Below, piece by piece: positions 1-13,208 of a stretch of 64,000 bases of DNA (positions within the stretch are counted from its first letter, which is position 1; each line of letters begins with the position of its first letter). The stretch spans positions 4,946,037 to 5,010,036 of the forward strand of contig NC_052673.1 in the NCBI RefSeq assembly GCF_016802725.1. Direction: 5' to 3'. Under the pieces are notes generated by a model. The model did no database searches. It saw only the letters and a program-made list of their open reading frames with translations, and was not told the origin of the DNA. The position numbers and the translations under genes were made by a program. The stretch comes from Solenopsis invicta. Taxonomy: Eukaryota; Arthropoda; Insecta; Hymenoptera; Formicidae.

Positions 1-234
1 CAATACCATTTTCTCCACTTCATTAATTTTTTCGTCTGTTGTTGAAGTGCTCGGGCGTCCGGCACGCTCTTCGTCGTTCACATCTTCTCGGCCTTCTGAG
101 AACATTTTGTACCACCGATAAACGTTGCTTCGGTCCAAGGTAGCTTCTCCGTATGCCACAGTCAACATTCGGAATGCATCCGCGCATTTAATTTCGTTTT
201 TCACACAAAATTTGATACAGGTTCTTTGATCCAT
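1..234 (-). CDS. Mariner transposase N-terminal part (partial, runs off window)
   Basis: ATG at 234-232 starts an unbroken 78-codon frame to the window edge. It begins MDQRTCIKFCVKNEIK and contains the helix-turn-helix segment LDRSNVYRWYKMFSEGRED followed by DEERAGRPSTSTTDEKI, the usual linker between the two DNA-binding helix-turn-helices of mariner transposases. The DDD catalytic domain would lie outside the window. No stops are visible in this part, so the copy may be young. Host function is not implied. Confidence 0.75.
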   Translation of the reverse strand, partial: MDQRTCIKFCVKNEIKCADAFRMLTVAYGEATLDRSNVYRWYKMFSEGREDVNDEERAGRPSTSTTDEKINEVEKMVL

Positions 235-442
235 TTTTTTGAATAGGTAAAAATCGAAGACGATCCAAAACACGTGCAAGCAAAGCAGCTGTCAACAATT
301 AAGTGAACATTCAAAATGGCCGAGCTTGTCGGCATAAGTGAGAGACATGAGTACCAACATAACGCCACAAAAAGATCGAAATTCGAATATACGTAACCCG
401 CGAAAATTCAAAATTCGCGATACTTTTTGAACACACCTCGTA
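1..442 (-). mobile_element. Mariner-like element, right-hand end (cut by window edge)
   Basis: The element runs off the left edge. Its inner end carries a transposase N-terminus, and its outer end is a terminal repeat at 421-442 which, read from the outside in, begins TACGAGGTGTGTTCAAAAAG. The following TA (441-444) fits mariner target duplication. Only this end is visible, so completeness is unknown. Confidence 0.75.
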
Positions 443-968
443 TATTATATTCAGAGGATTACAATGAGCAATATTATATAACATATAATTGAAAATAAAA
501 TGCAGACTTGAATAAAATAACAACTTAAATTTAAACTAGCTGTATTGCATATATGTATGTTTATTGTATATAAGCAAATAAAATTTAAATTTATCGTATT
601 TAGAAGATAAATATTAAAAAGTTATAATAAAAATTATAATAAAAGTTGTAATAAAAATTATGTATAAAATATAGTGTTTTTATTCTACGTATTTATTTAT
701 TATTTACAATCTGCTTAATACAATAAATGTAAATTTGATTTTTAAAATTTAGTAAAAAGAATATATACAATATATATAAGTAAATATTTTACGTAATATT
801 CTTGCATTTCTACTACATAAATAAATAATAACAATTACAATTAACAATTTTAAAAGCCTAATTTAAAAATTTACTGTAATAGATTTTAAAAACATTTTGA
901 TTGCAACATTTCCATATTTTACAGAATTTTTTCAGAAGTGTTACACATAAACTGTGAAAGGTTGAAAA
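443..968. other. AT-rich spacer
   Basis: No coding, repeat or RNA signal recognised. Confidence 0.6.
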
Positions 969-1151
969 CCCAGTGGGCACACAGATTCAAAAAGAATTAA
1001 AAAAGAATTCAGACGTATGTCATCAATTTGGTGTTCATTTTGAAATGCAGAAAGAATTATTTTTCTGAAAAAAGTTCTTTTTGCGTTTGAAAATGAATTT
1101 TGAATGATGACATAAGTCTGAATTCTTTTTGAATTCTCTGTGCCGACTGGG
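969..1151. repeat. Short foldback MITE, 183 bp
   Basis: Ends CCCAGTGGGCACA and (reverse complement of right end) CCCAGTCGGCACAGAG. The arms continue through AAAAAGAATTCAGAC and pair almost to the centre near 1060. No ORF; the transposon superfamily is not evident. Confidence 0.75.
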
Positions 1152-3572
1152 AACTCTCTGCAACAATCTGCTGTAGAGATAATGTATTTTATGAAATTTG
1201 TATTTCAAGTAAAAAATTATAAAGAACGAAATTCATCTGCAATAACATTATTTCATTTATTTCTGTATTTTATTTAAAGTTTTTATTGTATGTCATTAAA
1301 TATATATTTAAAATTTTACATAATTTACGCATTTTCATTTCTTATAATTAAATTTCACTTTAAAGTAAGCGCCTGCAAAATGAGTTGTCTTCTGATTGGT
1401 TCAACCGCCAAAGCTGCCATCATTGTGCGCAATGCTTCACCTCCATGGGTGACTAATGTACAGGGGTCTTAGTGGTATCACGAAAAAGGTCGGGATGGCC
1501 GCTGTCAGGTTTCTCTCTGTAAATGTGGTCTTGTAGTTTTCCTAGGGATCCTGAGAGGCATCTGTTATAGCTTAAAACTATTAATAGAACGATTGTGGAT
1601 ACAAAATTTTTAAGTGCCTCAGGGCCCTTAATCAATGTACTCACTACATTTTACTTATCGTTCTTTCTTTTTCGTGTGTGCAGAAAAATTCGAATGAATG
1701 CTCTATCCAATACTATATATCGATGATGTACTGTCCGTCAATGATTTGCAAGGTCGTTAAGTTAATAATGCTAAATGCGCGCACACTTCGGAAAAACGCA
1801 CTGAATAGACACATCAGTAATATAGAATAAGAAAATAAAGAATAATTGATTTTTTATTTGTTCCATCTTTCTTTGCTCTTTCTTTAATTTAGAAATGCAC
1901 GGGTTTTCTTCGTCATAGGTTCATATCGATCTTCATGTTTATCTGTTTTCAGGGGCGGCGACTTGTCAGCTCACCACATGTAGAGTTGGACAACTTGATC
2001 GGGAGGAGGGGGGAGGGGGGAACAAAACGTTTTCAGAATTTAATTTTCATATTAAAATCTCTTTATCTTAAGAAATTATACACAATAATGAGCAACAAAA
2101 TTGTAAATATTTTATAAATATTGGTTTGCTCAGTGTGTGTAATTGAAATTTGGATTAAAATAAAAGTTCCAAAAATATTTAACAATTTTTAGTTTAACAC
2201 TTATTTTCAAAAAGTTGTTTATGAAGAATTTTTTATGTGTGGAATTCCACACATGAAAAATTCTCATGTGTGGAGTACTCCACACACACACCCCACAAAA
2301 GTCGCCGTCCATGTTTTTCTTCTTTTCCAAATTATCAAACAGTTCGTTTCAAAATCAAAATTTTTGGATAAAGGAATATTTACATATGCACTTTCTTTTC
2401 AATAAAAAGAATAACTTGTTTTTCATTTTAATAAATAACCTGCTTATTTACCTTTTCCCGTTTTCTTATACGTTCTACTGTCGTTTAGACCTATCTAGAC
2501 AAATATATGACTCAAAATGTTATGAAACACAATATGTTATGAAATATACATCTTTACAAATAAATATGAAGATTGATACAAACTTATAATATAATAAAAA
2601 TATAATCCATGCATTTTTAAATTAGAGAAAGAAAAACAAAGGTAAAACAAATGACAAATCATTTATTATTTTTCTTATTATTCTATATTACTACTAATGT
2701 GTCCCTTCCGATGTGAGTCTTTCCAAAGTGCGCGTGCGTCCAGTATTATTAACTTTATCAAACCTGCCTAAATAAATCAAGCCGAAAAATTAAGTTACTG
2801 CAAGACGAACAGTTTATACTCTATTTTATATGTATGTATATCAATCAGGTTGGGAGTATATGAATTGGGGAAAAATAGATCCGAGTGTGCAACATATTCA
2901 ATATAGCACACCACAAAGAAAAAATCCGTCATTATTATTATACAAATATTGTATTTATTATAATTATTATTAATTATAATAATAATGTTGCTCGTTTATC
3001 TCGACATTACCGTTTCATTCAATTATTATATCGCGTTACTGAGTGTATTAACTGACTCTTTAATTTTTATTGTTGCTTCTCTTTTGTTTACTTTTTCCTT
3101 TTTAGTGGTTTGTATAAGTGCAAGGAACGAAAACGCATGTTTGGTGCTGTCAGTTTTCTCTCGTCGAGAAACGAAAAATGAAATGAAATGGAGAAGAAAA
3201 AACGAATATTACAGAGAATAATTTTCTATCTATACAAATATATTCGCACAAGAAAAACTTATTAATTTAAAAAAAAACTGAAAAAATTATTAATTAAAAG
3301 CAATCTATCTTATTATCTCTCATTCACTCGTACTCGCTCATTTGTAATCTGATAATATAAAGGATAAATTTATTCTTTATCTTTCTTTTTTTCACGGAAA
3401 GAAATATTCAAAATAATCTTTTTTGTGTATTAATTCGCAATTATCTCTTTACAATTAAAATTGTTTTATAAATGAAAACAACTCTCTCCGTACATTTTTT
3501 TTTCCAAGTAGCTTTACTTTCTTGTTCTCTCATTCTTTCTTTCCCTTTCGCTCATACTCTCTTTCTCTCATT

Positions 3573-3574
<2 letters not shown>
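1152..3574. other. AT-rich intergenic stretch
   Basis: 1370-1960 is somewhat more complex, but its two ORFs (60-63 codons) match nothing I know. Two 20-bp perfect palindromes lie at 2235-2286 (listed separately). Otherwise featureless. Confidence 0.55.
2235..2286. repeat. Pair of perfect 20-bp palindromes
   Basis: ATGTGTGGAATTCCACACAT at 2235-2254 and TGTGTGGAGTACTCCACACA at 2267-2286 are each exact dyads, with related half-sites (TGTGTGGA) and 32-bp centre-to-centre spacing, about three helical turns. Confidence 0.85.
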
Positions 3575-3576
<2 letters not shown>

Positions 3577-3637
<61 letters not shown>

Positions 3638-3638
3638 C

Positions 3639-3673
<35 letters not shown>
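3577..3673. repeat. AT dinucleotide microsatellite
   Basis: Nearly uninterrupted TA repeats broken by a short ACATACATAA segment. Confidence 0.95.
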
Positions 3674-3685
<12 letters not shown>

Positions 3686-5956
3686 AATGACGTATTTATA
3701 AGTAATAATTCTTGCAAAAAAAATATGTATATAATGTTTCTCTACGTTACGTAGATACGACTGTGTCAAGACAAACTGGTTCTATTTTTCTTTTTTTTTC
3801 TTTCGTTTAGAAAGCAACAAGCTTCTAATTCAGGACCATCTTATCGTGCCGTAGACGTATCATGTATGTTTTGTGTATTTTATGCACATAGCGTATTCTA
3901 TTAAAAAATGTGTATACAATCCCTGTCACGCGCTCTATGTGTCTGTATGAAAGTGTACTTGTGATGCTTTGTGTTTCTCCTTTTTCTTTCTCTCCCTCTT
4001 TTCTGATGTTACCTCACATTATTTCTCTCTCTTCCAGATTTGTGTATCACATGCACATCCAACCACATCCACCCCCCCCCCTCCTACACATGCACACATA
4101 CACGCACGCATGCACGCACGCACGCACGCACGCACGCACACGCACACACGCACGCACGCACACGCACACGCACACGCACACACATATATTGGAGATACAT
4201 CAGATTTCTATTTAAAGTCGAAATTGGAATGATTTTTTTTTCACATTTTCTCGTTCGGAGAAGCAAAGGCTTGCTCGCGGAAGTGTGCACGTTGCATCCT
4301 GGAGGCTTCCACGAATACCAAACTCAGTCTAGTCTTTTTCTTTCTTCTTATTCGGAGTACTTTTAACCCAGTAAAGGCCACGATATTTTATAAAAATCTA
4401 CTTTTAAAAATAAATTATAATAAATTAATTAAAAAAAAACTTTCATATAAGAAAATTTTAGAAGTCTTCTATTATATGTAGTAATATATATATATATATA
4501 TGTCTGCGTTTTTTTATATTTTCTAAACTTGAAAAATTTATACTATATTATTTATAAAAATCAACGTTAATCTTGGTTCAATAAAATCATTTTTACGTGT
4601 TTTTAAAATTCAGATGTTCATAATATTGTCATAAAAATCATTAAACAATTAATAATCATACATTTAAAACTTTTTGAATATTTGCGTATATAAATATAAA
4701 AATTAATTTTTTAGATATTTTAATATTGAAATTATTAAAAAATTATTTAAATTGAAATAATATATTGTTTAAAACAAAATTTTTCTTAATCTTTATTCAT
4801 ATTAAGTTTTTGTTTACTGTTATATTAATCAGAAAATATTTTTGCTATAAAAATGGGCCATTAATGGGTTAAATAACGAAGATTATCTCTTTTATCCTGA
4901 CATATCAGCCACTGAAAATTGAAAACAAAATCGCCTGTAATATTTTTTGCAAATCTGATAATATATTAAAGCAATTTTTCATTCCAATGCTTTAATAATC
5001 TTCTTTAAAATTCTTCGTTAATTAGTAAAGTAGTAATTATTGCAATCTGATTTTACAATAATAGTAGCTTCATTATAAAAATGAGATTAAAACCAGAAAG
5101 TTATTTTAAAAAAACAGATATATCTCTGTAAAAGATTAACCCCATATTTTTTTGTATTTAATTATTAGCATCACCATAATTTTTTCAGAAAATCGGTATA
5201 CTCATTTCTTTTCTTAATAATATATCATCTCCATTATATTCAGGTATTTATAACACATCGTAATTGCTTTACTTCATACACAATAATCGTATATTTATTA
5301 ATAAAACTCATTTTCGTATACGCTCTCCCTCGTGCACGCGCGCGCTCCCTCCCAACCTTTTCTTTTTCTCCCTCTCTCTCACTTTCCTACTCTTATCGCA
5401 ACTTCTTATCAATCACGCTTTAATCAAGCTCACTTATAAAAAAAAATAAGACAAACAGTTCTTGAGGAAACATAAATTATTTTTGTTTCGATTAAAAAAA
5501 ATGAGAAATTATACTAATTATCAATAATTAACTAATTATAACATTATCACAATATACACAAAAATCTATATTCTATATTCTAAGAGATCAAGACATTCGT
5601 CAACAAATTATTTAAATAGATCGGAAAAAATTGTAAGCTAGAATTGACTAAATATATAATCCTTTCAGTTAGAATAATAGCATTATTATGGATTTATCTC
5701 AAATATTAATTTAACAATAAACTTTTCTCATTGTCCTCGTGATTTTATTGAAATTTTATTTCCATTTAAAAACAAATACCTGCACTAGTATTTCCTATTA
5801 TGTTCTAAAAATTTCTATTTCAACACACAATTCTTAATATTATCGTAAATATAAGAATTGTTGTACTGCCTTGATTATCTTTCCTACATTCGTGCAGCAT
5901 TTTCATAATTTCAAGTATTTTACGAAATAATTACTACTGCCTCAACTTTGACTAAA
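3674..5956. other. AT-rich intergenic stretch
   Basis: Contains the CA/GC microsatellite at 4085-4185 and a pyrimidine-rich tract near 5320-5400; otherwise nothing recognised. Confidence 0.6.
4085..4185. repeat. CA/GCAC compound microsatellite
   Basis: Runs of CACG, CACA and GCAC units. The overlapping His/Thr and Arg/Val/Cys-rich ORFs on both strands are artefacts of it. Confidence 0.95.
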
Positions 5957-6676
5957 GGCTCACAACTGTTTCTCGAGCTTGAAAAGTAGTCAAAATGTGA
6001 TAAGAAATTGTAAGAAAACTATTGGGCTAATTGATTTCATTTTTTTTTTTTTAAAGGTGGACTCTTAAAAAGCATAAAAAGTATAAATAAACTAAAAAAT
6101 AATTAAAGACATGGCGGCTGCGTCCAGTAGCGTAGAACGTGTTTCTTTTTTATTGGTGGGCATGATAACTGTTTCACCGGTCGTCCGATTAATTTTATTT
6201 TTGGTATACGTATTCTAAATTAGATTCACTATCGTACTGCGAGAGCTATTTTAATGAAATTGAACTATTTTCAAATAGCAATAAAAAATATAGCATTTTT
6301 TTGTAAAAATTACAACTGTTCTTCAAAAATTGTGACCATTTTCGCAATGTTTTTTTTTTTCTTAAATTCCTCTCGTCATACGAGAACTATGATTCCAAAA
6401 AGTGATAAAAAATAAAAAATTTTTGTTTCAAATAAGTATCACGAGCTAAACATGCCCACCGTTCGACCGAATAAAAAAAAACACGTTCTACGCCACTGGA
6501 CGCAGCCGCCATGTCTTTAATTATTTTTTAGTTTATTTATACATTTTACGCTCCTTAAAAGTCCACCTTTAAAACTCCAAAAAAAAAAAAAATATGAAAT
6601 CAATTAGCTCAATATTTTCTTATAATTTCTCATCAAATTTTGATTACTTCTCAAGCTCGAGAAACAGTTGCGAGCT
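5957..6676. repeat. Foldback element, about 720 bp
   Basis: Arms of about 350 bp converge near 6316. The outer pair is CACAACTGTTTCTCGAGC (left) against GCTCGAGAAACAGTTGCG (right). A highly conserved inner pair is CATGGCGGCTGCGTCCAG (6111) against CTGGACGCAGCCGCCATG (6495). A poly-T run at 6042 and a poly-A run near 6580 are also mirrored. No ORF. Confidence 0.85.
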
Positions 6677-7504
6677 CTTAAAAAATTATAACCTTTGTAC
6701 TGAAAAAGAAATTATTTCTTCAAAATATCCGAATTATTTAATATTTAATTATTTATAAGAAATTGTTATTTTTTTTAATAAAAAAAAACAATACAAACTA
6801 AAGTACAATATGACAAACTAATGTATAACTGCAAAAAATTTCTTAATCGTCTCATTGTATTATATCAAAATTAGGGAAAATAGAATATAATTTTTTTTCT
6901 TTTTTTATTTATTTAGCAAATATATTGAAATGTAAAATATTCAGTTTGATACAATTATTTAAAATAAACATAAAAATAAGAATATTATTACAAGACGCAT
7001 AATCTATAATCAAGGGTAACACAAAGCATTAAAAGAATTATCAAAGAAGTTAAAAATCAAAAGAAACTATAGTGTATTTTGATGAAATTAATTAACATAT
7101 ATTATCTATAATAATCAAAACCTTTATGACAAATAAGCTAAACATAATATCAAGTACAATGTTTTGTTCTATTAAAATGGTGATAAATCTTTTTCTTTCG
7201 ATTACAAAGAGGAAGAACTGCTTAATTTGCTTGGCATCTATATTAAACCTTTTAATTTTCTATAATTTCAATAAAAAATTTTTATGATTATTAATTCTTA
7301 GAATTGTGATTATAAAAATCACTGTGTATGTATTAGAACTTTTTCAAAATTTTAGATTTTTCAAATTTTTTTTAATTTGTTCATTTCACTCGCGCTTTTC
7401 TGCATCACCCTCTTTTTTGTTTCTTTTTAAATTATATCTATTATTAATGATTGCAGTGATAATTCATATTACAAAAATATATATTTAAATCCAAATTATA
7501 TTTA
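6677..7504. other. AT-rich spacer
   Basis: No feature recognised. Confidence 0.6.
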
Positions 7505-7512
7505 TACATATA

Positions 7513-7594
<82 letters not shown>
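7505..7594. repeat. AT microsatellite
   Basis: Long TA tract directly abutting the MITE at 7595. Confidence 0.95.
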
Positions 7595-7597
<3 letters not shown>

Positions 7598-7987
7598 GAT
7601 GTCCCATAAAAGCACTTAAAGATATATTCCTAAGATAATTTTAAGACAAAAATCTTAATATCAAAATGTCCAGACTACAATAATTTTTAAATAAAAAGAG
7701 TTCAAAAGAAAATCAAATTATCTAAAAATATGCGTTTAGATATGGTATATTACACAGTAGCAAAAATATTCTTAATTAGATTTTAATTTTCCATATTTTA
7801 GATTTTGCATACCCTCTCATTGAATAATGTACCATATCTAAGAGTACAAATTTCGAACAGATTAATTTGCCAATTTTAAACCTTTCCGATTAAAACTTAA
7901 TATAGCTTCAATTAGTTTTATTTTTCTCTAAAAATAATCTCAGAAATCTACTCTTAAGAATTCTTACGATCTTTATGGGACATCCTG
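7595..7987. mobile_element. MITE, 393 bp, TA-flanked
   Basis: Inverted ends CAGGATGTCCCATAAA at both termini, each bordered by TA (7593-7594 and 7988-7989). No transposase. TA duplication points to the Tc1/mariner superfamily. Confidence 0.8.
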
Positions 7988-9449
7988 TATATGTATATAT
8001 CCTATTTATTTGTCCACCACAAATATCTTATACATGATGCATGTGTCATAAACTATCGTAGAAAAATTTTTCAGACAATACTTGGTCTCGTCTCTCAAAA
8101 GACAAATAATAGTAAAATCACTTTTCGAAAAAATCAATTTTTCAATGTTAGGTATAAAGATTATCAAAAATTATAAATAAAATAAAATTAATTTTTTACA
8201 TGATTATTCTGTATATAAAAATACAATTATCAACAAATAACAAAAAAAATGAGTAAATACCAACAGTACAAGATATTTCATGTTTTACGTCAAAATATAT
8301 GCTGGAATAAAGTAAAAAATATTTCATAAATAATTAATTTTTAATAACTCTACACCTTTATACTTTTATATAAACAATTTAAAAAACTATTTTTAAAAAT
8401 CATAATTTTATTACAAAAAATAACAACGGCTTTCATATGTAATCTTGAAAAATCGATTTTATCGAAAATTGATTTTGCTATTATTTGTTCTCTTTCAGAT
8501 CATAATTTTTGTCGAAAACTTTTTCCATAATAATATATCATTTACAAGATATTCGACATAAGTAAAATTAAGGTACCTGAGCCGAATAAGGCCCACATAA
8601 CTTATTTTATTTTTTATAAATTCTATTTACAAAGATATTGAAATAAATGAAATGAGAATAAAATGTTTATTTCAATCACTTACCAAAATAAAATTATTTT
8701 CTATATAAAACGTTTTTAAATAAACAAAAGAAATTTCTTTTACAACTCTGACATTGAGCCTTTTATTAAATTCTTGTGCTTTTAATAAAGCCCGAATTAA
8801 AAAAAATTAAAAAAAAACAAAAGAATTAAATACTATTTTCCAACTCACTTTTAAAATGATTATTAATCACGAACACAAAATCCTTTAGGATCCATTTTAC
8901 TGTAAAACATCACAATTAATTTTTTCTATATTTAATATTTTAACTTTGAGAAATGCTGGCTATTTGAGTGCAATTTCAGCTTATGGAAAGTCATTGAAAA
9001 TCGTCAGTCTCTGTAAGCCACATATATAAATAAATGACAATGTATATAACAATAAATGTATAAGTATGCCTTATTTAATAATAATTTATAGAAAAGTATA
9101 TTTATTCAAAAAAATCGATATATATATAAATATATAATTTGTTTTTTACTACAGTTAAAAAGTTGAATAATATTATACGTTGTAACAAACCATAAAATAA
9201 TGTATACTTATTAAATTTACAATAAATTTTTATAAAAACGGTTGATTTACCCATTTTGTTACAAATTTTTGTTGTACTGAATAAACGTGTTGTTTTCGGT
9301 ATTAATTCCCCAGTCCCTCTTTATCTACTTCCTGTGACATATCTTTTAAGCATATATTTCACAAACATAAAGAGCGTTTTTAAATGGTAAATTTAAAAAT
9401 GGATCTTATTTAGTATTAGGCCTTATTCGACTCAAGTGCCTTAGATACT
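7988..9449. other. AT-rich spacer
   Basis: No gene or clear element. The words GCCTTATTCG and CGAATAAGGC near 9420 and 8583 are inverted and about 0.85 kb apart; CGACTCAAGTGCCTTA (9428) against TAAGGTACCTGAGCCG (8569) extends this, so 8569-9444 may be a decayed inverted-repeat element. Confidence 0.4.
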
Positions 9450-9450
9450 C

Positions 9451-9541
9451 TGCGCGCGCGCGTATGCGTGCGTGCGTGTGTGTGTGTGTGTGTGTGTGCG
9501 CGTGCGTGTGTGTGCGCGTGCGTGTGTGTACGCGTGCGCGC

Positions 9542-9584
<43 letters not shown>
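9451..9584. repeat. GT/GC microsatellite
   Basis: GTGC and GT runs immediately before the foldback element at 9585; all ORFs across it are low-complexity artefacts. Confidence 0.95.
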
Positions 9585-9587
<3 letters not shown>

Positions 9588-10124
9588 GGTGAAGGAAAAG
9601 TACCGAAACAGCAAAATATCTCGAAAACTAAGTATTTTAGAAAAAAGTGTTTCAGATAGAAGTTGTAGGGTTTCAGAAGATCTATTTACAGATCTTATCA
9701 GTTTGACCTTGGATGGCATCGCCAAGATCAGATCAAAATCATATTAACTTTTTTAAATGGAACACCCTATTTTTGATTCCAGAATCTAATATCTGGTGTC
9801 AAGACCTTTCCAAAATCCTACAAGAAAGTTTATTTGTACCTTTCAAGCCTCACAACTCGGAAAGTACTCAACAAAAATAAACTTTCTGGTAGGGTTTTGG
9901 AAAGTTCTTGCCACCAGCTAGATTCTGGAATCAAAAATAGGATATTTCATTTAAAAAAGTTAATGTAATTTTGATCTGACCTTGGCGACACTATCCAAGG
10001 TCAAACTGTTGATATTAGTAAATAGATCTTTTGAAACCCTACAACTTTTATCTGAAAACACTTTTTTTCTAAAATGTTTAGTTTTCGAGATATTTTGCTG
10101 TTTCGGTACTTTTCCCTCACCCTG
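9585..10124. mobile_element. Foldback MITE, 540 bp, near-complete palindrome
   Basis: Ends CAGGGTGAAGGAAAAGTACC and (reverse complement of right end) CAGGGTGAGGGAAAAGTACC. The arms remain paired almost to the centre (about 9855), for example TTTGACCTTGGATGGC against GACACTATCCAAGGTCAAA. The inner arm is shared with the 53.4-55.4 kb palindrome, so both belong to one family. A short ORF on each strand is a by-product. Confidence 0.9.
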
Positions 10125-11506
10125 TATATGTACATACATACAAAGTGTCTCAATCACATACATCATTTTTAAGTTAGTACACTCGCGACAATACCATCCC
10201 AAAGTTAGGGCCCATTATGTGTTCGCTAACAATACTCCCACTCCTGCTGAGAAAAAATTTTTGGTTGATCTACACGTACACGCAGAAATAGATAAACGAA
10301 AACTAACGTAGTTCGATGCTCACTGGCCGCTCCCTTCTGGCAATCGCCTCCATATGTCAAACAAAATGCATTCTTTTCATGACTATTTTCCAAACCATAT
10401 GGTAAAAAATTAACATTTTTTACAATATCAATTTCATGTTTCTCCATCATGTTAGTTTTTTATTAACACGTCATTTCTAATATAGGCACTATTACAAAAA
10501 TAAACGCGACATTTTTATAAATTTTGTATCGGTGACAGATAAAAAAAACGTGTAATTTTTAATTGCTTATATTCAATATTAAAATAGTCAAACTCATTGT
10601 AATCGTATCAGCGTGTCAATGTCTTCTAGTAAAAGAAAAAAAAAAAGAAATAAATTTTTGTCTCAATGCTGAATTTTCTGAAAAAATTTTGTACTTTTTA
10701 ATTACACCTAGGATTCAAAGAATACCGCGTAATTTGTGAAAGATCAAATTTACTTTTCATCATTTTCAAGAGTACATTCTGATTTGTAAGATTTAAAAAA
10801 AAAATCGAAAAAAATTTTTTGCAATATAATAAAAATAATGATAAAAATGATAATTTGATTGATTTAGATGTATAGAATATTGGGTTAAATTGTAAAGTTT
10901 TAGCAAAAACCGAAAAAAGTAAACTTAAAACCTTAAACGCGTTTTTCTCAAAACTACATTTTTTGAACTGACGGGTATAATTGAAGACACACTATACATA
11001 TTCATAAACTTTTTTCTTATAGAAAACACTTCTCTATGGAATAGACTGAAATAATTTTGATACCTGTAATAATTTATTTTTAGCGTAAAAAATAAAATTT
11101 AGGTACAAATTCAACTTTTTTTCAAACAGCCGCCATTTTGCTAATTTTTAAGATAAATAATTTTTTCTAGTCTATTCCGTGCAAACATTCCTTGTGAACA
11201 AAATAGTCGGTGTAAGTAAATATTGTTAGATGATGTGGTAAACTTGGAATATGTTCGATAGCGAGGAATCAGGCCTCTTTTCAGCGATCTAACATCATTT
11301 ATATCTCAATTAAAACAAGTCAAAAAAATATATTTTATATTTATCAAAGATGAATACATATTTGGAGGAAAGATTGGTTTTTAAAGCTTTATTTTGTCTC
11401 CCAAAAATTCTAAAAAAAAGTTTATTTTACACTACAAACCAGAATGTAAGATCATGTTGAAGTTAATAGAAGCATTTTCAGAAAAAGTTGAAATAAAAAT
11501 TTCTTA
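10125..11506. other. AT-rich spacer
   Basis: The 10170-10450 part is slightly more complex but has no recognised coding match. Nothing else supported. Confidence 0.55.
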
Positions 11507-12513
11507 CAAGAGACATGTCACGGGTATCCGTCACCGATTTGATTCTCCTTGAAATATATTGTTAAACGTGAAAATCTAAGATTTTTTATATCGTTGGAAT
11601 CTCATGTTTAGGGGGTAAAACACAATTTTATTATATATGGTTGAATTTGGAAAAAAATAACCTTTAATTTGGCTGAAAAAAAATTTGAAAAAACTTAGGG
11701 TGGTAGAAGTATTTTAACAAGTTGATAAAAACAAAGAATTTTATTTTTTTTTTTTACAACTTTAAAGTACTCTTTAAACTGTACAATCTTCGTTTAAAAA
11801 ATTTTGTTTGTCTCTTTTACTTTCGACGATATTCGTCTGAATGAAAAATATCGTTGTTCTTCAAAGTAATGTTTCATTCCCTAAACATAAAATTCTGCCA
11901 ATAAAAAACAAATAAAAATAAAAAAACGAATCTCTTAGATTTCCGTATTTAACAACATATTTTAACTCTTTATTACTCCCGTATAAGACGGACGCTCAGG
12001 TCACATCTAATTTTGTTAATTGCATAAACCTGGAATAAAATTTGACTATGAAACTTTTTGACTTTTCACTTACAACATTCTAGATTATATCTGTATGATT
12101 GTTTTCTCAATTCTGTTTCATAAAATTTTCATTAAATGCTTTGAAGGTGTTAACGTGTGATATGAAGAGAGCAAATATGTATAGTCGACAAAACTTGCAT
12201 TGTTCCCAAACCTCATTTACTGTGATAGCTAGATCAATGAATCGATCAATATCTTCTATTTTTACAAGAGTGTGTTGGTACAAAAGTAAGTTAGATATTA
12301 ATTTGACTCTCTAAGTACAATAATTGTTTATTAATGTCTTCAAAACAAGTATAGGTTATGTAGTAACCTATGTGGCAACGTTGCACTAATACAGCGACAC
12401 ACATATAAACCGGTGCGGTGCTCATATAAGAGCACTAATGTTCGTTTGTCGACCAAACAATGGAGGATTAAGGAAAATCAAATCGGCGCCGGACACCCGT
12501 GACATATCCCTTG
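11507..12513. mobile_element. Terminal-inverted-repeat element, about 1 kb, noncoding
   Basis: Left end CAAGAGACATGTCACGGGTA and right end (reverse complement) CAAGGGATATGTCACGGGTG pair for about 45 bp, through CCGATTTGATT. A second, inner inverted repeat (11548-11625 against 11870-11965, around TCTAAGA and CATGTTTAGGG) shows a foldback substructure. A truncated relative lies at 32142-32560. No transposase. Confidence 0.75.
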
Positions 12514-13208
12514 TTAGTTGTTTTGCATGTAATTCAAATTCGAAATAAAAACTACATGTAACATTTAAAAATTTTTATATTTGGTTTAAAAAGTCAAAAT
12601 CAGAAGTTAAAAATGTTATCATTTAATAAAGCGTACTTAATTTACCATTAAAGTTTGAAATTTTTGACTAAAAAAAAACCACTTCCTTTTATTTTAAAAG
12701 AAATGTACAGATGGTATAGGATACCTTGTACATATAATTACATGTTAGGCTGACTAAAATTTGATTCGTTTATTTTTTTTATTAGACAAAAAGATAAAAG
12801 GCAAAATAGGAAAAAAAATTAGAGTCATAATCAATCTGATACATTATTTCTTTATTAACTACAGACTTTTCCTCTTTTGTATATGATTCTATACTCGAAA
12901 ATTTGAATATTTAAATGAATATTTTGCGACAAAATTATTTATAATGTAAAGTAAATAAAATGAAATCTATAAAAGTTCGAATATAATTCTGCAAATTATT
13001 TATTACTTGATGAATGTAAGAAACTCGCGTGTATCTCTTTTTTATAATCATCTGTAATTTAACAAATTCATCGAAATCTATCAACAATTAAATATTTTAA
13101 ATACGGATCTGAAAATTTGAATGGTTATTGAATATACTTGAAAATTATGTGCTAATGATGATAAAGATCATGTGCTAATAATGATAAATTGATTATTGAA
13201 CACCAGTG
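12514..13208. other. AT-rich spacer
   Basis: Nothing recognised. Confidence 0.6.

Noticed and set aside
9441..9747. Cys/Val- and His/Thr-rich ORFs on both strands
   Set aside because: Generated by the GT/CA microsatellite.
9982..10311. 109-aa ORF starting in the foldback element
   Set aside because: Arises from the arm sequence, mirrored by an ORF on the other arm, and runs into non-coding DNA.
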